Below, one piece after another: positions 19,401 through 29,191 of a stretch of DNA of 29,299 nucleotides; position 1 is the first letter of the stretch, and each line of letters opens with the position of its first letter. The position numbers and the translations under genes are program-made. The stretch covers positions 1 to 29,299 of the forward strand of contig JANBTH010000168.1 of assembly GCA_027578815.1 (NCBI GenBank). Reading direction: 5' to 3'. The DNA is from Coemansia sp. RSA 1804 (Eukaryota; Kickxellomycota; Kickxellomycetes; Kickxellales; Kickxellaceae). The notes below the pieces were generated by a model. That model did no database searches. It was not told the origin of the DNA and worked only from the letters and a program-made list of their open reading frames with translations.

Positions 19401-22400
19401 TCAGCGCACAATCAGCTCTTGCGGATGCACCATGTCCTGGAACTTGGAGCTAGGAGTGCTAGAGTTCACAATCGACGACTCTGACGCACCTGCGGTACCA
19501 CCGTCGATTCTGTCGGTGACATCAGCGTGGAGCAGCTTAATGAGCCACGACGGGATCTTGGGAATACTGCCGATAACACGCTTGATGATCTCCACCCACA
19601 CGCGCTTCTCGTGCTCCGACTCGGTGTAGAACTCAATCGACCCGCCCTTGCCAAATTCAATGCTGAAGCTGTGGTGCATGCCGTTGTCTGCCGCACCGTC
19701 ACTCGAGCTGACGCTGACAATACCAGAGTCCGTGCGCCCTCCGGCTGACTGCTGCGCCGCAGACCCTGCCATTTCGGTGTCCCGCGAGTTGTGGATCTCG
19801 CCGCGTGCACGCTTCTTCTGGGTGCGGCCCCGACGCATGGTCATTTTCTGCAGGGTCGGATCGGCTATATCCACATAATCGGCGGGCTCCGAATCCGACG
19901 CGTACTCGTGACCAGGCGCCTGTGCAAACTGGCGCGGACTACGTGCACCAATATCAGCGCCCGCAGCTCCGCCATCGCGCGCAGAGTGGTCAGAATTGTT
20001 GCGCTTGTGCGTCATTCGACGCTGCGCCCGTGCTGAGCGCATCAGCTCCGAGCTGCCAAAGATCTGGTCCGATCCCACAAGCGGAGAGGCTGCTGCACGG
20101 CGTCCACGATCGGTCTGGTTGTCGATTATGCGCGTAGCGTCATTGAGGTCGATAAAGCAGCGGGGCTCCTTCGTCTCCTCGTGGTAGGCAAACAGGAAGC
20201 CGCCGATGAGCCTAAAGTAGCGTCGCCGCCAGAACCGCGTATCGCCGCCTCTTTGGCTCATGTACCCAGAGTTCAGTGTGCGGTTATGGAAGTTACACAC
20301 CTCCATGGCCATCTCGCATTCCGACAGAGTCCTTGGGAGCTCCTCCTCACGGAAAAGCGGGCATTCTGGGATGTAAAAGAGCTGTAACTGAAGCCGTGCA
20401 CCTTTACGGTTCTCCCAGACATTCTCAACATCCCACGAGTCAACAAGCCCGCGAAGGAAAACCTCATCGATCATTTCACCAATGTGCACAACCGCCACAC
20501 CGCTCGTTTCCTCCTTGAATTTAGCATGTGCAAGCCCCTTGTGCGAGGGCAAGTAACCGCCGGTCATCTCGGACCCAGGCTCATAGAACACGCTTGACGG
20601 TGCCTGCGTGGCGTTGAATGAGCGCGGATCATTGAATCCGCTGTAGTTCTGCTGCGTGCCGCTGCGCTCGCTGGCGTATCGCTGGGCAGACTGGGACAAA
20701 AGCGCGCTCGACACGCGTTCGGGATATCCTGGACCCATCGGATTCCTACTTACTGCGCTCATTATTCTGCCTGCAGGTCCTCCTGCTCCCTTGCGAGCAC
20801 CAGGGGCCAACCGAGGCGGCTGCACGCTGGCAAAGTCAAAGACACTGTCTGCCGAGCTCGAGCAGTTGAGTCGGTTGCCGCGGGATCTCGTGTTGCGCCG
20901 AATCAACCTCTTCAGAAGCGGAGGAACACACCCAGGATCATTCATGTTCCTGCGCGACATGTCGCCACCACGCCCGTTCTTGTAGATGATGGCATCGCTA
21001 CGGAACCGCATCCACATTGTTATCGACACCTCTGGGTCTGTCAGAATGCGGAACTCTTGGTTGATCGTGGTGCCACTGGTGCCAGCAACCGTCACGGGGG
21101 TCGTTGCCAAAGTATCAATCCCATTGCGAATGACAAAGTACACAGAGTCTGTTTTCGACTCAATGTCCTCGATGCTTAGAATGCGCATGTACAAGTATCC
21201 AGACTTGGAAGTGGCCTTTGGCGGCACAAAGAATGGTCCTGCAGGAACACCGTTTAATGGAGACACGTACTGCGGAATCGTCGACGGTCTGATTGTGCCA
21301 GCTGGCGTCTCATACGAATATTGCCCAGCCGAGTGCACGTTCAACGTGCCCATCACATCCGTCTTCACCTTCACATCCAGCTCGTCAATCTCGTGCATCA
21401 CACGCTCCGAGAATGTTGCGCCACGCGTGCGCAGAACAAGCTTCTTGCGCGGGACCAGCAGAGACGGATCGTATTCAGGAATAGGATGGTCTTTGTCGCC
21501 TGGCACCTGGAACTCTTGTGAAATCGGCGATACAAACGCCTCGTCGTAGAATGACTGCCTCTGGCCTTGGGCCTGGTCGACACTGCCGTCGCTGTCGCTT
21601 TCGCTTTCAGATTCAGACACCGGGATCTCAACGCTATCCAAAAACGACCTGCGCCCCTTCTTGCCATCGACAGAGCCTTCATCGTCAGAAACCTTAGCGC
21701 CTGGCTCTTCAAACATTCCCTGTATATCTGACATCCGAGGCCGCTTGCTCAGGGGCTTGATTGTGCCTCGACTAGCCACCGATGACAGCTGTGCGTCATC
21801 GTCAGCCATCGTAGCATCCAGCTCCTCACGCAGACGAAGCGACGATATCGAAGGAGCAGGATCTAGCGTGCGCTTGAGCTCGGGATGCTCGGTGACTCGG
21901 TTATCGCGAAGATCCTGGATCATCAGCCTGTCACGCTCTGCAAGAAGCCATTGCATCTCCCTGGGAGTCAGCGGATCGATAAAGCTGTTTTCCATAAACC
22001 ACAATGGCGAAAGAAGTTCCTTAGGCTTCTCGCGCGGCAGTTTGATTCCCTTCTTCGCAGCTTCCTTCCTCTTCTTCCTCTCCTGACGCATCTCCTCTAG
22101 AAAGTCGCGTATCTCAAGCCCGGCTGGCCGATAGCCCTCAAAGTCCTGTGAGTGCAAAAACAGGATCTTGGGAATAGGCTCTTCATCAGGCGATAAATCT
22201 GCCTCAAGCTCATCGACCGTGGTCACATGCGTGGGACGACTGACAACCGGCGGGTGGACCTGCTCCATCTCGGGAATTCTAGGCTGTCTTGGTTCTACAC
22301 CCTTCCCTTTATCAACGCTCTTGCCCTTGCTCTTGTCAACACCTTTGCCCTTACCAATGCTGTTGGAGCCATTGCTGCTTGCTTCGTCGTCGGCCTTTTC

Positions 22401-25400
22401 AAAGCTAAGGTTCGACAGCGAGCTCTTCTCCAGGCGTCTGCGAGGACCACCACGGCTTGTCGATGGAACAGGTACCCTAGAACGAGAGTCATTCTCAGGC
22501 AGCTGACCTGTCTCTGTCTCAGGCACATCCAGTGGCTGCATGTAGATTACGTGGCTAGCAGCGGAACCAGGCCGATTAGAGCCAAAAAGATCACTGCGCT
22601 CAAAGCTGGTGCGGCTGGCCATGGTGCTGTTTTCCTCGGACGTGTAACCAAAGATCACGTTGGGATCGTACGAGTTTGAACCAAGTGAAGGAGTACGCGA
22701 CTGGGAGTCATCGTCAAGAATAAATGACCCCGAGCTTGCACCACCAAGCCCTGAAAATGCAGGGGAACGTGGCGATCTGGGCGGATCAATTTGGTCTGCC
22801 TCCGGAATCCCAGTCGAACCAAGACCTTGGTACACTGGCGCCAACTGTCTGTTGCGCTGGATCTGGTCAATTGCCGCACGAAGCCCACGCAGCGGCTTAG
22901 TTCTCGAACCGTTGTCGTCCACCTCATAGCTGTCATTTTGCTCAACATCATGACGCACCTCTATATCATTAAGCCACGAGTCTTGGGACCGATTCTTATT
23001 AAGGCTTTGCCTTGACGAATGGCCGAGCACCTCGCCTGAATTGGTAATGTCTTCGACAGAGGAGGTCTTTTTTATATCGCTAACAGCGATACTGGCTCCT
23101 CTGCTCTCTTCGTCCTCTTCCTCGACCGTGGACAGACCAAATAGGGCCTTGGTGTTATAGCGAGGGCGTGATGGCATTAGCGTATGAAACTCCACGGGTT
23201 CAACACCGCCTTCGCTCTGATGCTCACCGGATTGTGGCACACCGGATGTCTCTGGCGCATCAGTCTCTTGCAGCAGGTCATTGCGGTTCTGCTCAGGATC
23301 TATCGCATATGGATCGTCCTCTGTGTCGCTGATGGTGCGAAACCCAAGATCAACATCTGAAGCAGGCTGTGGTGGAGGATTGCTTGAGGTATTGCCAGTC
23401 CCTTCAAATTGCTCCCTTGTGTCTCTTTCAGAAGAATAGTACGAGTGCTTTCCCTTGTCCGAAAGACGACCCTTCATGCGCCGCTCAAAGCGCTTTGGGT
23501 TCATATTGTACTGTGCAAGGAGTCCTACATTTGTGTTTTCCGGTGCGCTATCAAGCGGAGTAGACTCGGGCGTGCTTAGCGTGTCGAGAGACGAAAGAAT
23601 ATGGAGTGAAGAGTCCTCGCCGGAACCGCTTCCAAATCCGGACTTGCCACCACTACTACCACGCGATAGAATAGCAGCGTTATCAGACCCCACACGTAAA
23701 GTCTGCTCGAGTGCAGCTTCCAGAGGATGTTCTGAGGTAGAGGCAATAACAGCAAGCCCCAAATCCTCACCCATCGGGGTACTCTCGTCCTGGGCAATAC
23801 CAGTTCGTTCATCTGACGGGGGAAGAGCAGCATGGCTCCTAGAAAGGGGTCTATCGACACCTACAGGCGCTATGTTCACTTGTGCAGATCTCGTGGCAGC
23901 AGCTATGCTAGAACCGCCGGATCCTGAAGCTTGCTCTTCACCCCGACGCCCTAAAAAAGAAAGTAGAGCGGTATCGGCGGCAGCAGCTGAGGTGGAGGCA
24001 GTTGCCTTCCCGTCGTCGTTCTTGTCGCCCCGCGATTCCATACGCGAACGTGGTTGATGCCGACTGCTAGATGCATGGGATGAGCCCTTGCTTGATGCTC
24101 TGCTGGGCCCTGCGTCTGACGAAGCAAGTTGTGCTCTGGCCTTCCGCGACTTGGCCGATGATCTGCCAGACGACTGCGGTGGCGACTGGACGTTGGAGTC
24201 GCTGGACGTCAACAGTGCCTTGCGACTCTTCACAAAGCCACGGTTGCTGATACGCTCAAGAGTGCCGCTCTTGCGTCTGTTGGCAAGATCACGGAACCGC
24301 TTTTTGCGCTCTGCTTCTGAATCGGGGCGTGCGGCTGCATGGGTGCTCATCTGGGAAGGGTCAGACTGATGTAGCACCTCTTTGCTCGATGAGCTTTTCG
24401 ATTCGGTGGATGAGAATATCGACGATCCAACGTGGTCGCTGGAACCACGAGAATCGAAAAGCATGGACGGAGAGTCTCTGAGATTGGCTGCAAGTCCTCG
24501 ACCTGGCACAGGGCTGCTCGTATGCGTAGAAGTGCTGCCATTGCTGTCCGTACCAACAGAGTCGAGAATAGCCGCACGTGGATTTGGACTCGGCTTGTCA
24601 TCGTCGCCTCCGCTATTGTTGCCAGCACCACCCGCACCAGTGCCGCCACCAATGCCACTGCCACCGCCAGCACCACCATCGGCACCATAGTCATTAGCAT
24701 CGCCAGATTGCTTGTCGTCCACACCACCAGGGACATCTTTATCACCGCCATTGTTCTCATGTTCTTCGCGTGTGCCTGCGCTCTCTCCGGCGGCTGTCAT
24801 CGACTGACCGTGACCGCCAGCACTATGCGAGCTAGATATGCTGTTGGACCGGGCAGCAGGTCTGGAAAAGCCCTTGTTCAATCCTCCCAGCGGCGCTGAC
24901 ACAACTCCAGACCCGCCCTTTTCCTTAAACTCCATTTCAGCGACGGCTGCAGTCACAGAGCGCATAGAGATAGTAAGCTTCGGAGGCGAAGCACCAACCT
25001 GGCGCTCAAAGTTCTGCGACAATGCAGCAACGCGCCCAATGCGTGCCGTGCTAGTGCCCGACAAGAGCGACACCGGTTTGGACAATCGAGCGTTTTCTAC
25101 ATTCCTACCAACCACTTGCACCTGCGGTGGAACAGCATCAACAGGCGTACTCATCGCACGGATGCGGCTGCTGTTGAGCAAAGGAGAGCGGTTAAAAGTG
25201 GGCGAAAAGTCCTCAACGGAATCCGGTGTCGGTGTTTTCTCTGGAGTGTTGCCAGTAGTGAACTTTGCAGGCGAGTGTGACACAAGGTTGCGCGTCTTCA
25301 GACTAGCCAAAGACGGCGAGACCTTCCTAGCAGATGATGCTGGTCGTGGAAGAGGTTGCGATGGGCTCGAAGCAAGATTGGGCGCAATATTTGCAAGCGT

Positions 25401-28400
25401 GTTAGAGCGCGTGCGACCAATTGTTGGAGTAGTGCTAGGGACCGATGCTTCTCTGCTGTGCTGCCTGGAGGGAGATCCGCGAAGACCAACTTCAGCATCG
25501 CGACTACGTACACCCAATGCGCTTGGGCTCCGTGAATGCATAAAATCCAATGCACTTTCGCTCCGCTTGTACGAATGCCTATAATGGCTGAACGCGGCAG
25601 AAGGCTGATTAGCACTGTAGCTATCGGTATCTCCATCATCGCTGCTCTCAACGCCATCACTCGCGCCGTTGGAACGTGTTGGCATATCCGCTCGTAGAGC
25701 ATTAGCAATGCCCATTCGTGCGCTTCGTTTGCCAGGAGATCCACTGCGCATGGTGTTCCGGTTGATCAACGTCTGCAGATACTGGTCTCGCTTGTCTCTA
25801 GTAAGTGGCACATCGGCAGGCAGCTCGGACGGCTCAATTGTGGGCGACTCAAGCTCGTTTTCGCTGGCTTCCTTCTTGGGTGGTTTATCATCAATGTTCT
25901 CCATGGACATCTTTTGCTTGACAAAAGAGAATGTCGGTTCTGAGCTAAATCCGGATTCCTCGTCACCAAGCAGCTCTGCTGTTGCACGACCCTGGCGCCT
26001 TCCAATCCTCCCAGCGTTGAAATCAGACGAAGGAAGTGCGGGAAAGGCATTGTCATCGTCTTTATATTCTGGCTCTGCAATAGTAGGAGTATGAAACTCT
26101 GGCGAATCTTGGTCAGACGATGAAACATTGTTGTCATCGCCAGCGTAAGCTCCAGCCATATCTTCCAGATTGATCGTCTCAGCATCAACATTTGAAGCAA
26201 GCAATTCATTTGGCATTGCAAACAGTGAAGCTGCAGTTGGGCGAGGTGCGGCTACTGGTGAGCTTGAGCGCGAACTAATTGCATCATCCACCTCGAAGTC
26301 GCCAGCCGCCATATCATGCTCATCTTCAACCATGCGGTGATGAATGCCACTACTGTGCGTGTTCGATATAGGATCTGAACGCTTGACGTTCGGTTGGGTC
26401 AACGATCTGCTCAATGCACCAGCATCGCGTCCTGACTTTGAGCTCGAGTTCTCCTTTACAGTTTCAGGTACTTGCGGTGCAAGATTAGACGTGGTGCCAA
26501 AACCAGTGTCGTTTGTTGGTGAGGAAATGACAGTCTGTGAAGGAGAGCCACTGCTTCCGTCAAATGTGGTGCTGGATGGACTCACATGCGAGTTTGGCGA
26601 CGTTGGCGATGTTGGAGAGATAGGCATAGGGCCGCTAGATGACTGGCTGTCCTTCGCAACATTGACAGTCGAGGTGTTTGAGTAAGCAATACTGTTTGAA
26701 GAGCCAACGCTGGCAAGACTGCTTTGTCTGCTAGTCGTTGTTTTACCCATGATCATCTCATACAACGAGTCGCGAAGAAGGAACGGGCTCGCAGGCCTCT
26801 TCGAGTTATTGTCGCCCTTGGAAGCGTTATCATGCTGCTTCAGCTGCTCGAGCGCCTTCAATGGCCGGCCACTGTCGTCAATGCCGCGAGACCCACTTTC
26901 ATGTATCATAACAGGGAACGCCGAAATAGCAGTACTAGCAGGCGTAGTCGTTTTGGAAGTCAAGGATGCCATTGCCATTGCGTTGTTGAGCGAGCGCATG
27001 TTAATCGATCCTGAAGACGAGTCGGAAGAGACAAGCGATGTATGCTTTGCCGGTGCGCTGCGATCATTCTTTGAAACACTGCCATTAGTACTAGAAAGAC
27101 CCGATCCTGAGCGATAGTACGACGGTTCAAATTGGACCATCTCGTCGTCATCGCTGAAAATATCCTCGAGCTTACTGACATCCAGCGAGCTTAGATCCTC
27201 TTTCAAGCGCATCGTCGAGTTTGCGCTGTCGGAGGGAGCGGACTCTTGCTGGCCTTCATCTTCCATAACATGGTCGTCAAAGTCTGCATTTGCCGCTGGA
27301 CTAACAATACCATCGCTAAACGCTACACCGTTGGCAGTGTGGAATGATCCGTTGCTGGACATCGGATGGTGAAGACTACTGGGCGAATCGGGCTTTCCAG
27401 AATAGTTGCTATTACTGACATTGGAGCCTCTGCTGTTTGGTCGACTGCTATCCTTGTTGTACAGCGAGTTTTCGAGCGCACGCTTGCGCATGGGCGCAGA
27501 ATCAAGGGGTTTTGAGGATTGGTTGCCCTTGACGCCACCAAGCCCAAGACTACTTCTGTCGCTGGAAGAAACAACAGATCCACTGTCCGTCTGGTCATCT
27601 TCCGACGAATCATCCTCAGAGTCCTTGTCGTCAAACCCATCATCTGCATAGCTAGACTCCATCCTTTCGGGGGAGCCTTCCGGAGTCGGTGGGTTCATTT
27701 CGCGGATGCTGTCAGCAAACTGCTTGATATACGAAGACTCGGAAACCATATCGCCATTTTCACTAAACTGATCATATGGGCCAATATTGAATTCCTCTTC
27801 AGCAGCCTTGGTTCGGGGACTGTCTGGAACAGACATTGGCGATGGGTCCAATACATCTGCACCGTCGGCTTCGTCCATGTAATTGTCGCTTTCGGGGGTG
27901 TCATCTGGCGAATAGTAGTGCATAGACCGCTCTTGCGGCATGGAAGCTGCTTGGGGCGACTGGTACCTGGTTCCGCGTACCTGGCCTTGATACATGGCCA
28001 ACCACTGCAGCGTGGGCTTGTCGTTGGTTATCCCGCTGGGCAGAAAGCCCATGCGATTGGGGATATCCACAGCGGCGCCTTGCCTCAACAGCCGCTCAAC
28101 AAGATTTGCGTCATTGTAAAAGGCAGCAAGATGCAGTGTGGTGTTCTTTTGGCGACCAAAGAAGTGCGAATCAAGCTGCTCTGGCGAGATAGAGTCAATC
28201 AGCGCGCCAAGGATGACCTCGCGCACAGCCACATGCTCCTTCATCTGGTCGGCAGACATCGATGCCATCTGCTCGGTCTGGGCTCCGTTTCCCAGCCGCC
28301 AGTTTGCGTATGCATTCTTGTAGCCCATTATGGCGACCTGGAGTCCGTCCATTCCTGTGGTGTCGTTTCCAAGCCATTCGGACGCAATATGTGTGAGTGC

Positions 28401-28667
28401 CATGTGGAACGGCGTTGACTCGCGTCGCCGCATGTTCAGAACTTCGGGATGGTCAGCAAGAATAGAGTGCACTTGGATGGAGCGGCCCTCGGCAATTGCC
28501 CCAAACCACTGCTTGTACAGCATCTGAGGCCATTTGGGCTCGCTGGGTTTGCCTGAGAACCTAAATTTGGAGTGCCGCTGGTGCTGCTGTGGCGCGGAGC
28601 CACTCTGGTTCGGTTGGCGCGAGAAATGCGCTCCAGATGAAAAATCAATATGCGTTGGTGCTTTCAT
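19401..28667 (-). CDS. BUD4: giant ankyrin-repeat / Bud4-anillin-like protein with C-terminal PH domain (main exon)
   Basis: Uninterrupted 3,088-codon frame. Residues about 45-215 contain two recognisable ankyrin-type units: STPFHMALTHI near 80, and TTLHLAAFYNDANLVERLL, continuing RQGAAVDIPNRMGF, at about 174-207. Residues 220-2150 are Ser/Asp/Pro-rich and disordered, with a Gly-rich patch near 1330-1350 and a KGKGVDK-type repeat near 2100-2125. A conserved block at about 2166-2262 (ILFLHSQDFEGY, SPLWFMENSFIDPLTPREMQ) is unfamiliar. Residues about 2485-2770 resemble the anillin homology region of Bud4 (GYLYMRILSIEDIE, VYFVIRNGIDTLATTP, INQEFRI). A PH domain follows from about 2798 (GYMSQRGGDTRFWRRRYFRL, GGFLFAYHEETKEPRCFIDL). 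It is interrupted by about 150 low-complexity residues before its last helix (EHEKRVWVEIIKRVIGS, about 3020-3035). Bud4-type proteins organise septins at bud or septation sites. The C-terminal match is clear; the ankyrin head is not part of yeast Bud4. The ATG at 28667 may be internal (see the upstream exon). Confidence 0.85.
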   Translation of the reverse strand: MKAPTHIDFSSGAHFSRQPNQSGSAPQQHQRHSKFRFSGKPSEPKWPQMLYKQWFGAIAEGRSIQVHSILADHPEVLNMRRRESTPFHMALTHIASEWLGNDTTGMDGLQVAIMGYKNAYANWRLGNGAQTEQMASMSADQMKEHVAVREVILGALIDSISPEQLDSHFFGRQKNTTLHLAAFYNDANLVERLLRQGAAVDIPNRMGFLPSGITNDKPTLQWLAMYQGQVRGTRYQSPQAASMPQERSMHYYSPDDTPESDNYMDEADGADVLDPSPMSVPDSPRTKAAEEEFNIGPYDQFSENGDMVSESSYIKQFADSIREMNPPTPEGSPERMESSYADDGFDDKDSEDDSSEDDQTDSGSVVSSSDRSSLGLGGVKGNQSSKPLDSAPMRKRALENSLYNKDSSRPNSRGSNVSNSNYSGKPDSPSSLHHPMSSNGSFHTANGVAFSDGIVSPAANADFDDHVMEDEGQQESAPSDSANSTMRLKEDLSSLDVSKLEDIFSDDDEMVQFEPSYYRSGSGLSSTNGSVSKNDRSAPAKHTSLVSSDSSSGSINMRSLNNAMAMASLTSKTTTPASTAISAFPVMIHESGSRGIDDSGRPLKALEQLKQHDNASKGDNNSKRPASPFLLRDSLYEMIMGKTTTSRQSSLASVGSSNSIAYSNTSTVNVAKDSQSSSGPMPISPTSPTSPNSHVSPSSTTFDGSSGSPSQTVISSPTNDTGFGTTSNLAPQVPETVKENSSSKSGRDAGALSRSLTQPNVKRSDPISNTHSSGIHHRMVEDEHDMAAGDFEVDDAISSRSSSPVAAPRPTAASLFAMPNELLASNVDAETINLEDMAGAYAGDDNNVSSSDQDSPEFHTPTIAEPEYKDDDNAFPALPSSDFNAGRIGRRQGRATAELLGDEESGFSSEPTFSFVKQKMSMENIDDKPPKKEASENELESPTIEPSELPADVPLTRDKRDQYLQTLINRNTMRSGSPGKRSARMGIANALRADMPTRSNGASDGVESSDDGDTDSYSANQPSAAFSHYRHSYKRSESALDFMHSRSPSALGVRSRDAEVGLRGSPSRQHSREASVPSTTPTIGRTRSNTLANIAPNLASSPSQPLPRPASSARKVSPSLASLKTRNLVSHSPAKFTTGNTPEKTPTPDSVEDFSPTFNRSPLLNSSRIRAMSTPVDAVPPQVQVVGRNVENARLSKPVSLLSGTSTARIGRVAALSQNFERQVGASPPKLTISMRSVTAAVAEMEFKEKGGSGVVSAPLGGLNKGFSRPAARSNSISSSHSAGGHGQSMTAAGESAGTREEHENNGGDKDVPGGVDDKQSGDANDYGADGGAGGGSGIGGGTGAGGAGNNSGGDDDKPSPNPRAAILDSVGTDSNGSTSTHTSSPVPGRGLAANLRDSPSMLFDSRGSSDHVGSSIFSSTESKSSSSKEVLHQSDPSQMSTHAAARPDSEAERKKRFRDLANRRKSGTLERISNRGFVKSRKALLTSSDSNVQSPPQSSGRSSAKSRKARAQLASSDAGPSRASSKGSSHASSSRHQPRSRMESRGDKNDDGKATASTSAAAADTALLSFLGRRGEEQASGSGGSSIAAATRSAQVNIAPVGVDRPLSRSHAALPPSDERTGIAQDESTPMGEDLGLAVIASTSEHPLEAALEQTLRVGSDNAAILSRGSSGGKSGFGSGSGEDSSLHILSSLDTLSTPESTPLDSAPENTNVGLLAQYNMNPKRFERRMKGRLSDKGKHSYYSSERDTREQFEGTGNTSSNPPPQPASDVDLGFRTISDTEDDPYAIDPEQNRNDLLQETDAPETSGVPQSGEHQSEGGVEPVEFHTLMPSRPRYNTKALFGLSTVEEEDEESRGASIAVSDIKKTSSVEDITNSGEVLGHSSRQSLNKNRSQDSWLNDIEVRHDVEQNDSYEVDDNGSRTKPLRGLRAAIDQIQRNRQLAPVYQGLGSTGIPEADQIDPPRSPRSPAFSGLGGASSGSFILDDDSQSRTPSLGSNSYDPNVIFGYTSEENSTMASRTSFERSDLFGSNRPGSAASHVIYMQPLDVPETETGQLPENDSRSRVPVPSTSRGGPRRRLEKSSLSNLSFEKADDEASSNGSNSIGKGKGVDKSKGKSVDKGKGVEPRQPRIPEMEQVHPPVVSRPTHVTTVDELEADLSPDEEPIPKILFLHSQDFEGYRPAGLEIRDFLEEMRQERKKRKEAAKKGIKLPREKPKELLSPLWFMENSFIDPLTPREMQWLLAERDRLMIQDLRDNRVTEHPELKRTLDPAPSISSLRLREELDATMADDDAQLSSVASRGTIKPLSKRPRMSDIQGMFEEPGAKVSDDEGSVDGKKGRRSFLDSVEIPVSESESESDSDGSVDQAQGQRQSFYDEAFVSPISQEFQVPGDKDHPIPEYDPSLLVPRKKLVLRTRGATFSERVMHEIDELDVKVKTDVMGTLNVHSAGQYSYETPAGTIRPSTIPQYVSPLNGVPAGPFFVPPKATSKSGYLYMRILSIEDIESKTDSVYFVIRNGIDTLATTPVTVAGTSGTTINQEFRILTDPEVSITMWMRFRSDAIIYKNGRGGDMSRRNMNDPGCVPPLLKRLIRRNTRSRGNRLNCSSSADSVFDFASVQPPRLAPGARKGAGGPAGRIMSAVSRNPMGPGYPERVSSALLSQSAQRYASERSGTQQNYSGFNDPRSFNATQAPSSVFYEPGSEMTGGYLPSHKGLAHAKFKEETSGVAVVHIGEMIDEVFLRGLVDSWDVENVWENRKGARLQLQLFYIPECPLFREEELPRTLSECEMAMEVCNFHNRTLNSGYMSQRGGDTRFWRRRYFRLIGGFLFAYHEETKEPRCFIDLNDATRIIDNQTDRGRRAAASPLVGSDQIFGSSELMRSARAQRRMTHKRNNSDHSARDGGAAGADIGARSPRQFAQAPGHEYASDSEPADYVDIADPTLQKMTMRRGRTQKKRARGEIHNSRDTEMAGSAAQQSAGGRTDSGIVSVSSSDGAADNGMHHSFSIEFGKGGSIEFYTESEHEKRVWVEIIKRVIGSIPKIPSWLIKLLHADVTDRIDGGTAGASESSIVNSSTPSSKFQDMVHPQELIVR

Positions 28668-28670
28668 GCC

Positions 28671-29191
28671 CTACAAAATGATGATGTGGTGGTAAGGTAT
28701 TATGGTGGATGCAAGAAACAAATTGGTAGAGTAACGGAAAGAGACTCTGTTCATTAGTAATGCTTCACGTTTGCGTCTCCCCAGGAAAGTGGTATGCAAG
28801 AATCTGGGCTACAAAGGGGGCTTTATGGTGCAGCATGAAGAACATTTAATTCGCCTCTCAGCTGACCGATAGGACCGTATGTGCACGAGGAGAATAATTT
28901 AAAGCCGTGGAAAACGGGGGTTTGGGCTGCGGTCAAACAATTGGTGCCTGCAAGTCTATTTGGCAGACAGCCTCCACATCTGTCTTTGTAGCCAGCTCTT
29001 TTAAGCGGCTATTGTACTCTATTTTTTCTCTTTTTTCTCACTGCCTTGGCCTAAACCAAGAAAAGACAGGCATCCAGAACAAGCAAGAAAAGAGCGGCGG
29101 CACAGACATGGTGGAAAAAAAAGAACATGTGGCTGTTCGTTCTGCCAAAACAGTTGCCAGTTTCAAAAACAATCTGAACTGGAATACGTAC
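28671..29191 (-). other. probable intron (521 nt) at the 5' end of the Bud4-like gene, or its promoter
   Basis: A GTACGT donor at 29191 and a TTTTGTAG acceptor ending at 28671 flank this stretch, both phase 0. Splicing would join ...GSTP to GMKAPTHIDF in frame. If the two are not spliced together, this segment is instead the promoter of a gene starting at 28667. No other gene is visible in it. Confidence 0.5.

Noticed and set aside
25298..26221. Minus- and plus-strand frames of 140-150 codons within the giant gene
   Set aside because: Out-of-frame shadows in a Ser-rich disordered region; the 3,088-codon frame runs through all of them.
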